Shown piece by piece: positions 27,638 through 36,808 of a stretch of 64,000 nucleotides of DNA; the stretch's first letter is position 1; each line of letters starts with the position of its first letter. The translations under genes were made by a program, and so were the position numbers. A model generated the notes under the pieces. It had not been told where the DNA came from. It saw only the letters and a list, made by a program, of their open reading frames with translations, and searched no databases. This DNA is from Actinobacillus lignieresii (GTDB lineage: Bacteria > Pseudomonadota > Gammaproteobacteria > Enterobacterales > Pasteurellaceae), in assembly GCF_900444945.1 (NCBI RefSeq), contig NZ_UFRM01000001.1, positions 72,501 to 136,500 of the forward strand, in the 5' to 3' direction.

Positions 27638-30448
27638 ATGATAATGAAATATCATCATTTTCGCTATTCAACCATTGCGTCAGCGGTGTTGTTTGCACTT
27701 TCCCATTCATATAGTGCGGCGACTGAAAATGAAAAAATGACAGAAAATAGTGATGTGGCTGTTTTAGACGAAGTTATTGTAACAGAAAGTCGTTACGCTC
27801 ACGAACGTCAAAACGAGGTAACCGGCTTAGGAAAAGTTGTTAAAAATTATAGTGAGATGAGTAAAAATCAAATTCTTGGGATTCGTGATTTAACTCGCTA
27901 TGATCCCGGGATTTCGGTTGTTGAACAAGGTAGAGGGGCTAGTAGTGGTTATGCTATTCGAGGAGTAGATAAAAACCGAGTTGCTATGTTAGTTGATGGT
28001 CTACCACAAGCACAGCATTATAATACTCTCGGCTCAAGTGCTAATGGTGGGGCGATAAATGAAATCGAATATGAGAATATTCGCTCAATTGAATTAAGCA
28101 AAGGGGCAAGCTCTGCTGAATATGGCTCTGGTGCTCTCGGTGGAGCAATTAGTTTCCGCAGTAAAGATGCTCAGGATGTAATTAAAGATGGGCAACAGTG
28201 GGGATTAGATACTAAGACCGCTTATACCAGCAAAAATAGCCATTTTTTACAATCTATTGCCGCTGCGGGAGAAGCCAACGGATTTGAAGCCCTTGTGATT
28301 GCGACCCATCGTCACGGTAAGGAGACAAAAATCCACTCTGCAGCTAATAAAGTACATCATAATATTCAACGTATAACTGGTTTCGAAAATCGCTATGATC
28401 TTTACCCCGGGTCTGCACAAAATGCTCCAGGAGGGCTATTTTTTATCGTAGAAGATGTTTGCCCAACACTAGATTGTACTCCCCGTGCCGATGTAAAACT
28501 GAATCGTGATAATTTTCCGCTTAGAAAAGCACCTGAGTATACTCTTGAAGAGCGTAAACAGCTTGAGCAAATTCCTTATCGTACTAAGCAACTATCTGCT
28601 AAAGAATATACAGGTAAAGAGCGTATTGCACCAAATCCTTTGGATTATAAGAGCAATTCTGTTTTTGTGAAATTAGGTTATCATTTTAACTCCTCTCATT
28701 ATCTTGGTGCGGTTTTAGAAGATACGAAGCAGCGTTATGATATGCGTGATATGCAAGTACCTGCTTACTATACAAAAGAAGATATTAATATTAGGGTAGA
28801 TAATTTATGGAAATTAAATTCGGTCTATGAAGGTAATAATATTTTAGATGGTTTAGTATTAGATAGAACAATTCCTTATGGGCTTCGCTATAGCCATGTA
28901 AAATTTTTTGATGAACATCATCATAAACGTCGTTTAGGTTTCAATTATCAATATAAGCCGGAAAATAATCGTTGGCTGGATAGTTTTAAACTTATTGCTG
29001 ATAAACAAAATATTGAGTTATATAGCCGTATGCACCGCTTGCATTGTAGCGATTATCCGAACGTTGATAAAAATTGCCGCCCTAGCTTGGATAAAGCTTG
29101 GTCTATGTATCAAACTGAACGCAATAATTATCAAGAAAAACACCGCTTGATCCGCTTAGAATTTGATAAAGCATTTACTGCTGGGCAAGGGATATTTAAA
29201 CAGACTCATAAGATGAATTTTAGCCTTGGCTTTGATCGTTTTAATTCTCTAATGAACCACGGTGATATGTATGCCCAATACACCAAAGGCGGCTATATCA
29301 ATATTCGCGGCAGAGGACGATTAGATGATCCTTATATCTATCGACGCCTTCCACGTAGTATTGAAACTGTATCATTATGTGATAATAAACAGGGTGGTAT
29401 TTTAAACTGCGAACCTCGTAAAATTAAAGGGGATAGCCGTTTTGTCAGCTTCCGTGATTTAATAACTAGCGAGTATGTTGATCTTGGCTTAGGGGTACGT
29501 TTTGATCAACATCGATTTAAATCTGATGATCTATGGACACTTAGTCGAACTTATCGAAATTGGTCTTGGAATGGTGGTATCACGCTCAAACCAAGCGACT
29601 TTATTGCACTTTCATACCGTATTTCCAATGGATTTAGAGTACCGGCTTTCTACGAACTTTATGGTAAACGAACTCATATTGGCTTGATTGATAATGAATA
29701 TGTGCAAAATGAGCAACGCAACCACCGCTTAGAGCCGGAAAAATCAATGAATCATGAAATGGGGGTAAGTTTTAAAGGGCAATTTGGTTATATTGATGTG
29801 AGCTATTTCCGAAATAATTATCGGAATATGATCGCAACGGCTTGTAAAAAACTCACACATAAGAAATCCGAATGTTTCTATAACTACCATAATATTCAAG
29901 ATGTGGTTTTAAATGGAGTGAATTTAATCGCTAAATTCGATCTACACGGTATTCTCTCACTAATTCCTGATGGATTTTATTCTTCGGTAGCGTACAACCG
30001 TGTCAAAGTAAAAGATCGGAAACTCACCGACCAAAGATTGACCAGTGTAAATGATCCGATATTAGATGCGATTCAACCTGCTCGTTATGTGTTTGGATTT
30101 GGCTATGATCATCCCGAAGAAAAATGGGGAATTGGAATTACAACTACTTACTCTAGAGCTAAAAAAGCAGAGGAGGTTTCCGGAACACGACACCACGGTA
30201 TACATCGTGTTGATTTAGGCGGTAAGCTCACCAATTCTTGGTATACGCATGATATTACGGGCTATCTCAACTATAAAAATTATACTTTACGTGGCGGTAT
30301 TTATAACGTAACTAATCGTAAATATTCCACTTGGGAGTCTGTACGCCAATCTAGTGTGAATGCAGTCAATCAAGACCGGGGTAGCAATTACACTCGATTT
30401 GCCGCACCGGGGCGAAATTTCAGTTTAGCATTTGAAATGAAGTTTTAG
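27638..30448 (+). CDS. tbpA: TonB-dependent transferrin receptor TbpA
   Basis: This 936-residue outer-membrane receptor strips iron from transferrin and imports it. It has a signal peptide (about 27 residues), a TonB box (DEVIVTES), a plug domain with GYAIRGVDKNRVAMLVDGLP and a 22-strand barrel ending in the C-terminal phenylalanine (SLAFEMKF). The start ATGATAATG follows AAAGGAGA at 27621-27628. It is very similar to known A. pleuropneumoniae TbpA. It follows tbpB by 85 bases that include an uptake-signal-like sequence. In described A. pleuropneumoniae loci tonB-exbB-exbD precede tbpB; here they do not. Confidence 0.95.
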   Translation: MIMKYHHFRYSTIASAVLFALSHSYSAATENEKMTENSDVAVLDEVIVTESRYAHERQNEVTGLGKVVKNYSEMSKNQILGIRDLTRYDPGISVVEQGRGASSGYAIRGVDKNRVAMLVDGLPQAQHYNTLGSSANGGAINEIEYENIRSIELSKGASSAEYGSGALGGAISFRSKDAQDVIKDGQQWGLDTKTAYTSKNSHFLQSIAAAGEANGFEALVIATHRHGKETKIHSAANKVHHNIQRITGFENRYDLYPGSAQNAPGGLFFIVEDVCPTLDCTPRADVKLNRDNFPLRKAPEYTLEERKQLEQIPYRTKQLSAKEYTGKERIAPNPLDYKSNSVFVKLGYHFNSSHYLGAVLEDTKQRYDMRDMQVPAYYTKEDINIRVDNLWKLNSVYEGNNILDGLVLDRTIPYGLRYSHVKFFDEHHHKRRLGFNYQYKPENNRWLDSFKLIADKQNIELYSRMHRLHCSDYPNVDKNCRPSLDKAWSMYQTERNNYQEKHRLIRLEFDKAFTAGQGIFKQTHKMNFSLGFDRFNSLMNHGDMYAQYTKGGYINIRGRGRLDDPYIYRRLPRSIETVSLCDNKQGGILNCEPRKIKGDSRFVSFRDLITSEYVDLGLGVRFDQHRFKSDDLWTLSRTYRNWSWNGGITLKPSDFIALSYRISNGFRVPAFYELYGKRTHIGLIDNEYVQNEQRNHRLEPEKSMNHEMGVSFKGQFGYIDVSYFRNNYRNMIATACKKLTHKKSECFYNYHNIQDVVLNGVNLIAKFDLHGILSLIPDGFYSSVAYNRVKVKDRKLTDQRLTSVNDPILDAIQPARYVFGFGYDHPEEKWGIGITTTYSRAKKAEEVSGTRHHGIHRVDLGGKLTNSWYTHDITGYLNYKNYTLRGGIYNVTNRKYSTWESVRQSSVNAVNQDRGSNYTRFAAPGRNFSLAFEMKF

Positions 30449-30465
30449 ACGGTAAAATAAAATAG

Positions 30466-30497
30466 AAAAACGCTGAATAGTATATTCAGCGTTTTTT
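30466..30497. terminator. Terminator between tbpA and fis
   Basis: AAAAACGCTGAATA pairs with TATTCAGCGTTTTT around a 3-base loop. It lies 17 bases after the tbpA stop and also serves the convergent fis gene. Confidence 0.93.
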
Positions 30498-30548
30498 GTT
30501 GGCTCTAATTACATACGAATTAAAATCGTGTTTTAACGGTCGGTTAGA

Positions 30549-30845
30549 TTAACCCATACCGTATTTTTTTAATTTTTTGCGTAATGTGCCACGGTTAATG
30601 CCTAGCATTGTAGCTGCACGGGTTTGGTTGCCACGGGTGTATTGCATTACCATATCTAGCATTGGGTGTTCGATTTCAGATAATACTAACTCGTATAATT
30701 CTGTCGGATCTTCACCGTTTAATTGTGATAAATAGTTTTTTAATGCAGCTTTTACATTATCACGTAGCGGTTTATTCACCTGCTGGGCTTGTGCATTTAA
30801 CATTGTTACTGTTAATGGGTTTTGTGTAGGTTGTTGTTCTAACAT
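30549..30845 (-). CDS. fis: DNA-binding protein Fis
   Basis: This 98-residue nucleoid protein bends DNA and activates rRNA and many other promoters. The C-terminal helix-turn-helix ([20 protein letters not shown]) is essentially identical to E. coli Fis. It lies 30 bases downstream of dusB on the minus strand, the usual dusB-fis operon. Because dusB is broken upstream, fis here has lost its native promoter and would depend on the rluE/eamA/fxsA transcript or an internal start. Confidence 0.95.
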   Translation of the reverse strand: MLEQQPTQNPLTVTMLNAQAQQVNKPLRDNVKAALKNYLSQLNGEDPTELYELVLSEIEHPMLDMVMQYTRGNQTRAATMLGINRGTLRKKLKKYGMG

Positions 30846-30875
30846 TTTTTTCTATCCAACTTTATTATTAAGATT

Positions 30876-31718
30876 CTAACGAATCGATTTAACAAAATCT
30901 TCTAATGCGTTTAATTGCTCTTTGGTTGAGCTTAACGTATTAAAAGTGCGTTTAAAATTTGATTCCGGCTGCAAGTTTTCTACATACCAGCCAACGTGTT
31001 TGCGGGCAATTCGATAACCTTTTTCTTCACCGTAAAATTGGTGCAGGTCTTCAATATGCTTAAACATCAATTGATACTTTTCAGTATCGGCTAAGCCGGA
31101 ATATTGTCCAGTTTCAAAAAAATCATTGATTTCCTGAAATAACCAAGGGTTACCGAAACTGCCACGCCCAATCATTACCGCATCGGCATTGGTGTAATCC
31201 AACACATATTTGGCTTTTTCCGGTGAGGTAATATCGCCATTGGCTATGATGGGGATCGAAACAGCCTGTTTGACTGCTTTGATACTTTCATATTCAGCCT
31301 CTCCGTTGAATAAGCAACTGCGGGTACGCCCGTGAATAGACAGGGCTTTAATTCCCGCCTGTTCTGCAATTTGAGAGATTGTCAGGCAATTTCTGTTTTC
31401 AGGATCCCAACCTGTTCTGATTTTTAAGGTAACAGGCACATTAACAGCATTTACAACTGCATTTAATATGTCAGCCACCAATTCAGGTTCACGCAGCAGG
31501 GCGGAGCCTGCCATTTTTTTGTTTACCTTTTTAGCGGGGCAGCCCATATTAATATCAATAATATCGGCTCCATATTCCACATTCACTTTTGCGGCTTGTG
31601 CCATCTCAAGCGGATCAGAACCTGCAATTTGTACGGCATTGATTCCAATTTCTTGGTGGTGTGCTAAACGCAACCTTGATTTTTCGGTATGCCATACCTC
31701 AGGATTAGTGGACATCAT
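30876..31718 (-). pseudogene. dusB: dusB 3' part, lacking the N-terminal ~40 residues
   Basis: The frame from ATG 31718 encodes 280 residues starting [20 protein letters not shown], corresponding to DusB from about residue 41 onward. The catalytic region ([19 protein letters not shown]) and FMN-phosphate-binding parts ([15 protein letters not shown]) are intact. The first strand and the FMN-contacting PMAGITD loop are missing; the first 17 codons lie 7.8 kb away at 23843-23894. The start overlaps the end of the rluE 5' fragment by 14 bases, so it could be translated by coupling, but an active enzyme is unlikely. Confidence 0.9.
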
Positions 31719-31992
31719 TATTAGTCAGTAACAATAAGCCTTCGCTGTCACGATCTAAACGACCGACCGGATAAATCTGTGGAATCGGAGTAAAATCTTT
31801 CAGTGTTTGTCGCCCTTGTTCATCCGTGAATTGAGTCAGTACGTCGAACGGCTTGTTAAACAACACGACTACAGTATCTTCAAACGAAAGCAGTGGTTTA
31901 AGCGGTCGTTTTTTTGCTCTATTTTGCAAGTGCGGTTTGTTTGTTGCAGAACGAGGAGTGTTTTTTTGATTAAATTTAGCTTTAAACATCAT
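31705..31992 (-). pseudogene. rluE: rluE 5' part
   Basis: This encodes the N-terminal ~91 residues of RluE: a basic leader, [20 protein letters not shown] and the catalytic block [18 protein letters not shown] with the active-site aspartate. After 31720 the sequence changes to dusB, adding a few foreign codons (NDVH) before a stop at 31705-31707. The remainder of the gene is at 23417-23842. RluE modifies U2457 of 23S rRNA in E. coli. The start ATG at 31992 directly abuts the eamA stop; ATG at 31989 is also possible. Confidence 0.9.
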
Positions 31993-32841
31993 TTATTTCT
32001 TTAAGTTAGCCCAAGCGACCGAGAGTAGAATAATCGCACCGCCAATCAACATTTTTAATGTCGGCACTTCGTTAAAACATAGCCACGCAATTGCAATCGC
32101 ATATACCGGCTCAAGCGAGATAATCATCGAAGCGGTACGGGCGTTGATCGTATCGAGGCTGGAAACAAACAGCGTGTATGCCAATGTGGTACAGAAAAAG
32201 CCGATACAGAAAATCCAAAACCAATCGAGGGCAGGAGCATTGAGCAAACTTGTCGTCGAAAAAGGTAAAAGGATCAACATCGCTACTAAATATTGCCACC
32301 AGCTCGTTTGTGTACCGGATAATTTGCTCATAGTTTTCCGATTTACAACCGCCAACACGCCATAGACCAAAGCGGATAAAACACCCCATAAAAGCCCTAA
32401 TGTCGCATGATTGTCAAAGGTAAATTCCGGTGTGACCAAAATTAAGCCGATAGTGATCGCCACAAGTAAAAAGCCTTCACGATAACTGAGTTTTTCTCTA
32501 AAAAAGAGCATTTCAAATAATGCGACAAAAGCAGGAAAGCTGGCGAAGCCTAAGGTTGCTAAGGCGATACCGCCTACTTGCACGGCAGTGAAAAATGTCA
32601 CCCAATGGGCGGTAAGTAAGACGCCGGAAAGCACTTGGTTAAAGAATGCTTGGCGAGTGAGTTTTACAAGCGGTTGTTTTTTCCATATAAAATACAAAGA
32701 GATACAAACAAGCGCAATCATCACTCGCCCAAGCACAAGTGTATCCGGGCGGCTTTCAATTAATGCACCGAAAATACCGGATGTACCAAAAAGGATTGCG
32801 GTAAAATGCACTTTCAAGAGTGCGAGCGTATGTTTATCCAC
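31993..32841 (-). CDS. EamA/DMT-family membrane transporter
   Basis: This 282-residue protein has about ten hydrophobic segments and two EamA repeats (roughly residues 5-135 and 145-280), each beginning with a FGTSGIFGAL-like or LLWGVLSALVYGVLA segment. The family exports metabolites or drugs; the substrate here cannot be told. Its start overlaps the fxsA stop by one base (TAATG) and its stop abuts rluE, so the three genes are tightly coupled. Confidence 0.85.
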   Translation of the reverse strand: MDKHTLALLKVHFTAILFGTSGIFGALIESRPDTLVLGRVMIALVCISLYFIWKKQPLVKLTRQAFFNQVLSGVLLTAHWVTFFTAVQVGGIALATLGFASFPAFVALFEMLFFREKLSYREGFLLVAITIGLILVTPEFTFDNHATLGLLWGVLSALVYGVLAVVNRKTMSKLSGTQTSWWQYLVAMLILLPFSTTSLLNAPALDWFWIFCIGFFCTTLAYTLFVSSLDTINARTASMIISLEPVYAIAIAWLCFNEVPTLKMLIGGAIILLSVAWANLKK

Positions 32842-33305
32842 TATTTAATCCATTTATCTTGATCTTGTTTACGTTCAAATTCGGCATCGAAGGTATTGTT
32901 ATCTTGCTGTGAAAATTGACCGCTTGAAAAATGGCTAAAGCGTACTCTTGCTTTAAAGAAACGCATCAAATAGCGTTCGGCAATATGACGAGTTACCGGC
33001 AACATTAATAAAATCGCAATAATATCGCTTAAAAAACCAGGAATAATTAAAAAAATGCCTGCTAAAATAAACAGGAGTGAGCCGATAACCGCTTGGGTCG
33101 GGATTTTGCCTTGGCTTAATTCACTACGAATTGAATAAATGGTATATAACCCACGTAATTTCACAAACCATAAGCCTAATACCGAAATACCGATCAGTAA
33201 CAAAATCAGCGGTAGTACCCCGATTTGGGAGCCGATTGAGACCAGTAGTGAGATCTCGAGGTAGATATACAGAAAAATGCCGAATAAGATAAAAAGAAAT
33301 GGCAT
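32841..33305 (-). CDS. fxsA: FxsA-family membrane protein
   Basis: This is a 154-residue protein with three or four membrane segments in the first 110 residues and a charged C-terminal tail. The LRGLYTIYSIRSELSQGKIP loop and the LIIPGFLSDIIAILLMLP helix are typical of FxsA. In E. coli FxsA overproduction suppresses exclusion of phage T7 by the F plasmid; its normal role is not known. It is the first gene of the fxsA-eamA-rluE-nudC series. Confidence 0.88.
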   Translation of the reverse strand: MPFLFILFGIFLYIYLEISLLVSIGSQIGVLPLILLLIGISVLGLWFVKLRGLYTIYSIRSELSQGKIPTQAVIGSLLFILAGIFLIIPGFLSDIIAILLMLPVTRHIAERYLMRFFKARVRFSHFSSGQFSQQDNNTFDAEFERKQDQDKWIK

Positions 33306-33327
33306 AACAGTTCCTTATTTGAATGCT

Positions 33328-34659
33328 TTAATGATCAGAAAGTTGAAGTTCAATTTCCGCTTTTTGGGTTAAATTCTCCGCTCCTTGTGAACGCATCACA
33401 ATATTGTCTTCGGTACGGATGCCGCCGAATTGTTTAAATTCAGCGATCTTTTGCCAATTAATATGACGTGCAAGCGGGCTATTTTGCAACGGATTCAGCA
33501 ACATATCAATGAAATAGAACCCCGGTTCGATCGTCAGCACCATATTTTCCGCCAAATCACGAGTACAGCGCAGACTTGGATAAACCTCCGGCGGTGATTT
33601 GCGAGTACCACGATGATTTTGTTGGAAACCGGCGACATCGTGTACTTGTAGTCCAAGCAAATGTCCTAAACCGTGTGGCCAAAAGGCTCTGGAAATCCCT
33701 TCTTCAAAAATTTGTTCCGGTGTAAGGCGAACAAAATCATATTCGTGCAGCATTTCAGCAATCCATTGCTGCATTTGCGTATGATAACTCAGATAGTTTA
33801 CCCCAACAGTGAGTTGCTCAATAATGCGAGATTTGTATTGTTCCATTTGCTTAATCATTGCTGCAAATTCGCTATTAGGATCAGCCGCATAAGTACGAGT
33901 AATATCGGAGGCATAACCGTGTACGGTTGCACCGGCGTCAATCAGAAAACTTTGTTGTTGCGGATTAGGAACACAATCAAGCTGGGTATAGTGTAAAATA
34001 GCCGAATGTTTATTTATGGCAATAATATTGCCATAAGGCACATTTAAATCGGATTGCTGACTGGCTTTTAGATAAGCGAGGTTAATTTCAAACTCGCTTT
34101 TCCCTTCAAAAAAGGCTTGTTTTGCCGCCTGATGACCTTTTAGTGCTGCAAATTGTGCTTGGTAAATGGCTTTGATTTCAAATTCACTTTTAATCGAACG
34201 TTCGAAATGGAGCTGATTCAGCACTTTTTGCGGATTGATTTGGTTAAAACCAAGCGATTTTGCCAAGTTTTCATCTTCACCGATAAAGGCGCAAGCGGTC
34301 GGATTTTGGATAAATTTTGCAATTTCTTGGCTATCTTGCAAAATCATCCATTGAAATTCATCTGCAAAAAAAGCATCTGTCGGGGCAGTCGGTGGCGTAT
34401 GCCAATAATCGTTCGGCGCATAGAAATAGACGGTCGGTTTATTTTTGCCGTCTAAAAATAACCAGCAATTTTCTGCTGTCGGAAAAGGGAAGAAGTAGTT
34501 AAAATGTGGGTTTATTTTAAAGGGGGCGGTTTGATCATCTAAAAAATGATAGCGAGCCGTACCGGAGTGAATCCATAAACCGCTGAGAAAGTTAGTTTCT
34601 AAAATCATTTGAACGACTTGCTGTAGTCGCTTGATATGTTGTGTAAATAATAGTTTCAT
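33328..34659 (-). CDS. pepQ: Xaa-Pro dipeptidase PepQ
   Basis: This 443-residue M24-family metallopeptidase cleaves dipeptides with C-terminal proline. The start at 34659 gives the same length as E. coli PepQ. The five metal ligands can be placed in [19 protein letters not shown] (two Asp), [13 protein letters not shown] (His), TIEPGFY (Glu) and GGIRTEDNI (Glu). It is divergent from tusA, with a short shared control region. Confidence 0.93.
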   Translation of the reverse strand: MKLLFTQHIKRLQQVVQMILETNFLSGLWIHSGTARYHFLDDQTAPFKINPHFNYFFPFPTAENCWLFLDGKNKPTVYFYAPNDYWHTPPTAPTDAFFADEFQWMILQDSQEIAKFIQNPTACAFIGEDENLAKSLGFNQINPQKVLNQLHFERSIKSEFEIKAIYQAQFAALKGHQAAKQAFFEGKSEFEINLAYLKASQQSDLNVPYGNIIAINKHSAILHYTQLDCVPNPQQQSFLIDAGATVHGYASDITRTYAADPNSEFAAMIKQMEQYKSRIIEQLTVGVNYLSYHTQMQQWIAEMLHEYDFVRLTPEQIFEEGISRAFWPHGLGHLLGLQVHDVAGFQQNHRGTRKSPPEVYPSLRCTRDLAENMVLTIEPGFYFIDMLLNPLQNSPLARHINWQKIAEFKQFGGIRTEDNIVMRSQGAENLTQKAEIELQLSDH

Positions 34660-34683
34660 AAGATAAAAACATAAGAGAAAAAT

Positions 34684-34923
34684 ATGACGGATATAAAAAT
34701 TGATCAAACATTAGATACGCTTGGGCTACGTTGCCCGGAGCCGGTAATGCTCACTCGCAAAACCATTCGTAATATGGCGGAAGGCGAGGTATTATTAATT
34801 GTGGCGGATGATCCTGCCACTACGCGAGATATTCCAAGCTTCTGCGAATTTATGGATCATCAATTGCTAAATAGCGAAACGGAAAACACCCCGTATCGTT
34901 ATTGGGTCAAAAAAGGGCTTTAA
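34684..34923 (+). CDS. tusA: Sulfur carrier protein TusA
   Basis: This is a 79-residue protein with the catalytic cysteine in [11 protein letters not shown] (Cys17). TusA takes sulfur from IscS and passes it to the TusBCD/E relay for 2-thiouridine synthesis in tRNA. Length fits E. coli TusA (81). It has its own strong terminator. Confidence 0.94.
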   Translation: MTDIKIDQTLDTLGLRCPEPVMLTRKTIRNMAEGEVLLIVADDPATTRDIPSFCEFMDHQLLNSETENTPYRYWVKKGL

Positions 34924-34934
34924 GCACAATAAAA

Positions 34935-34967
34935 TAATCCCCCACACGAGCGTATGGGGGATTTTTT
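34935..34967. terminator. Bidirectional terminator, tusA/rraB
   Basis: AATCCCCCACAC pairs with GTATGGGGGATT (one mismatch-tolerant G-U) before a run of T. It sits between the convergent tusA and rraB genes. Confidence 0.9.
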
Positions 34968-34972
34968 AGCTA

Positions 34973-35413
34973 TTAGTGACGTGTAATTTCTTCTTCGTCA
35001 AAATCAAAATCCTCATCTTGATCATCGAAGAATTCGCCGTCTTCACCATATTCATCATCTTCCGCATTCGGATCTTCAAAATAAGTACCCCAACCTTCAT
35101 ATTCCGCACCGACTTTTTCAATCAGCGGCAGTAATTCTTTTTGTTGGGCGGTAATGATGTCGGCATTTAAATTGACTTCGCTCACGATATCGCATACGAA
35201 GATCACTTTGCCATTCTCTTCTTCAACTTCTTCCGCTTCTGAGATTTCATAGCCGAGTTTATAAGCATCCACTACTAATTTTTCCAGTTTATCAAAATCA
35301 CGGTGTGCCACGTGGTGTTCGATAATATAAAGAGCTTCCGGATCCGAACCGTCGTTTAATAGGTTTTCGATGATCTCGTCCGTTTCTTGGCGTAATTCGT
35401 TTAAATCGTACAT
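34973..35413 (-). CDS. rraB: Regulator of RNase E activity RraB
   Basis: This 146-residue, very acidic protein ends in a run of Asp/Glu. The start at 35413 gives MYDLNELRQETDEIIENLLN. RraB binds the C-terminal part of RNase E and alters degradosome make-up. The central GYEISEAEEVEEENGKVIFVCD and WGTYFEDP blocks fit the family. It follows engB by one base. Confidence 0.9.
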   Translation of the reverse strand: MYDLNELRQETDEIIENLLNDGSDPEALYIIEHHVAHRDFDKLEKLVVDAYKLGYEISEAEEVEEENGKVIFVCDIVSEVNLNADIITAQQKELLPLIEKVGAEYEGWGTYFEDPNAEDDEYGEDGEFFDDQDEDFDFDEEEITRH

Positions 35414-35414
35414 A

Positions 35415-36035
35415 TTATGCTCCTTGATTGAGGAATTGCTCGGCAAACCAGCTATCCAATTTACCGGAAAGTTTATCGATACCGACTTTGTTTAAAGCGG
35501 AATAGGCTTCGACTTGAATATCGCCTTGGAACGGTAAAATCGCTTCTCGCACCATTTTTACCGTTTTACTTCTTGCGCTTTGGCTGAGTTTATCCGCTTT
35601 GGTTAATAGCAATAACACCGGTAATTGTGCGGATACTGCCCATTCTATCATCTGTTGGTCGAGATCTTTTAACGGGTGACGAATGTCCATTAGGATTACC
35701 ACACCGCGTAAGCATTCACGTTTTTGTAGGTATTCGCCTAACGCTTTTTGCCATTGGAGCTTCATTTGCTCAGGTACCGCGGCATAACCGTATCCCGGTA
35801 AATCGACTAACTTACAATTCGGTTCGACTTCAAATAAGTTAATTAACTGGGTGCGCCCCGGTGTTTTTGAGGTTCTTGCTAAGTTTTTTTGGTTGGTTAA
35901 TGCATTGAGAGCTGTAGATTTACCTGCATTTGAACGACCGGCGAAGGCAATTTCCACACCATTGTCTTCCGGTAAATGACGGATATCCGGTGCGGAAGTT
36001 AAAAAATGAGTTTTGTGATAGTTTAGTTTGAGCAT
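35415..36035 (-). CDS. engB: Ribosome-biogenesis GTPase EngB (YihA)
   Basis: This 206-residue TrmE-Era-like GTPase has G1 GRSNAGKST (about residues 33-41), G3 DLPGYG and G4 LTKADKLS. EngB is needed for large-subunit assembly. It forms a tight pair with rraB. Start and length match E. coli YihA. Confidence 0.95.
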   Translation of the reverse strand: MLKLNYHKTHFLTSAPDIRHLPEDNGVEIAFAGRSNAGKSTALNALTNQKNLARTSKTPGRTQLINLFEVEPNCKLVDLPGYGYAAVPEQMKLQWQKALGEYLQKRECLRGVVILMDIRHPLKDLDQQMIEWAVSAQLPVLLLLTKADKLSQSARSKTVKMVREAILPFQGDIQVEAYSALNKVGIDKLSGKLDSWFAEQFLNQGA

Positions 36036-36095
36036 TATTAATAGTTTCTTTTTTTAATCTTATATAGATAAATATTGAGTGATGTTTAATTTTTT

Positions 36096-36127
36096 CCTAC
36101 TTTCTTTGCGTTGCCAAAGAAAGTAGG
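36096..36127. repeat. 13-bp perfect inverted repeat in an intergenic gap
   Basis: CCTACTTTCTTTG (36096-36108) mirrors CAAAGAAAGTAGG (36115-36127) around CGTTGC, followed by a further CAAAGAAAGGCAACCC. It is the only structured part of the 313-base gap between engB and the DUF805 gene; the remainder (36150-36348) shows no gene that I can support. Sequences of this kind occur as dispersed elements in gammaproteobacteria, but I cannot confirm copy number here. Confidence 0.6.
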
Positions 36128-36348
36128 CAAAGAAAGGCAACCCTACTTTACCGCTTTTCTTCGCTTAGTTGAAATTTGCTTAACGAAACATTTTAGATTC
36201 GCCCTCGGCTCAAGAAAAATGTTTCTACAAATTGCAACACACTCAGGCGGTTCAGAAGGGAATAAAAGTTCAAGCAGATTATAGCGTTTTTGTTATTAGT
36301 TACATATCGGCAGCCTCAAAGAGGCATTATATTTAACCTAGTACGATT

Positions 36349-36771
36349 CTAGCGCGCTAGGAATTTAACACTTAGTCCCTTTTCCCCATACTGGTTCGCT
36401 TGCGGATTACCTTTAAATACACCCCATTCCAGCAACAACATCGTACCGATAAACATCGGCATCATTATCCCCAATAGCCATTGCATCGTGTCTTGCGCGG
36501 AAAGCGATACACCATAGCACACAAGCGGTACAAATGCCATAATAACCGCTTTTCCCGAACGGTTTCGGTCGTGTAGGCGTTTAATAATCACCGCAGATAA
36601 ACTGTATAGCGATAATGCAAGCGGAAGCAAACTGATCAGATTGAAAGCGGTCGAATTTAACCAAAAATTTGCAACGATAAATAAGAAAATAAAGTTAATC
36701 GCAAAGCCGATCCAAAAGCCTTGGCGGTTAAGCCGCCCTTGAAACGAAAACAGTGCCTTATACCAAATCAT
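36349..36771 (-). CDS. DUF805 membrane protein
   Basis: This is a 140-residue protein with about four membrane segments. The family marks FSFQGRLNRQGFWIGFAINF at the start and SAVIIKRLHDRNRSG in the middle are present. Function is unknown. It is oriented with the ZIP transporter, whose coding region ends 38 bases upstream of it on the minus strand. Confidence 0.85.
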   Translation of the reverse strand: MIWYKALFSFQGRLNRQGFWIGFAINFIFLFIVANFWLNSTAFNLISLLPLALSLYSLSAVIIKRLHDRNRSGKAVIMAFVPLVCYGVSLSAQDTMQWLLGIMMPMFIGTMLLLEWGVFKGNPQANQYGEKGLSVKFLAR

Positions 36772-36808
36772 ATCAATCCTTTTTAGATGAAGCGTTATGT
36801 TCGGTAGC

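Larger units (their letters stand above)
23843..31719. other. 7.9-kb block inserted in rluE, bounded by dusB halves
   Basis: The block holds dusB5', sixA, pyk5', sdaA3', tbpB, tbpA, fis and dusB3'. Its removal joins rluE in frame with no loss. The target shows at most a 2-base duplication (AA). Its two ends are the separated halves of dusB, so its gene order is a circular permutation of sdaA3'-tbpB-tbpA-fis-dusB-sixA-pyk5'. No transposase, integrase, terminal inverted repeat or attachment site was found. An assembly chimera cannot be excluded from the sequence. Confidence 0.8.

Noticed and set aside
23843-31719. Insertion sequence, phage or integrative element as cause of the rluE interruption
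   Set aside because: No transposase, integrase, terminal inverted repeats, tRNA target or target duplication beyond two bases was found; all genes inside are ordinary chromosomal genes.
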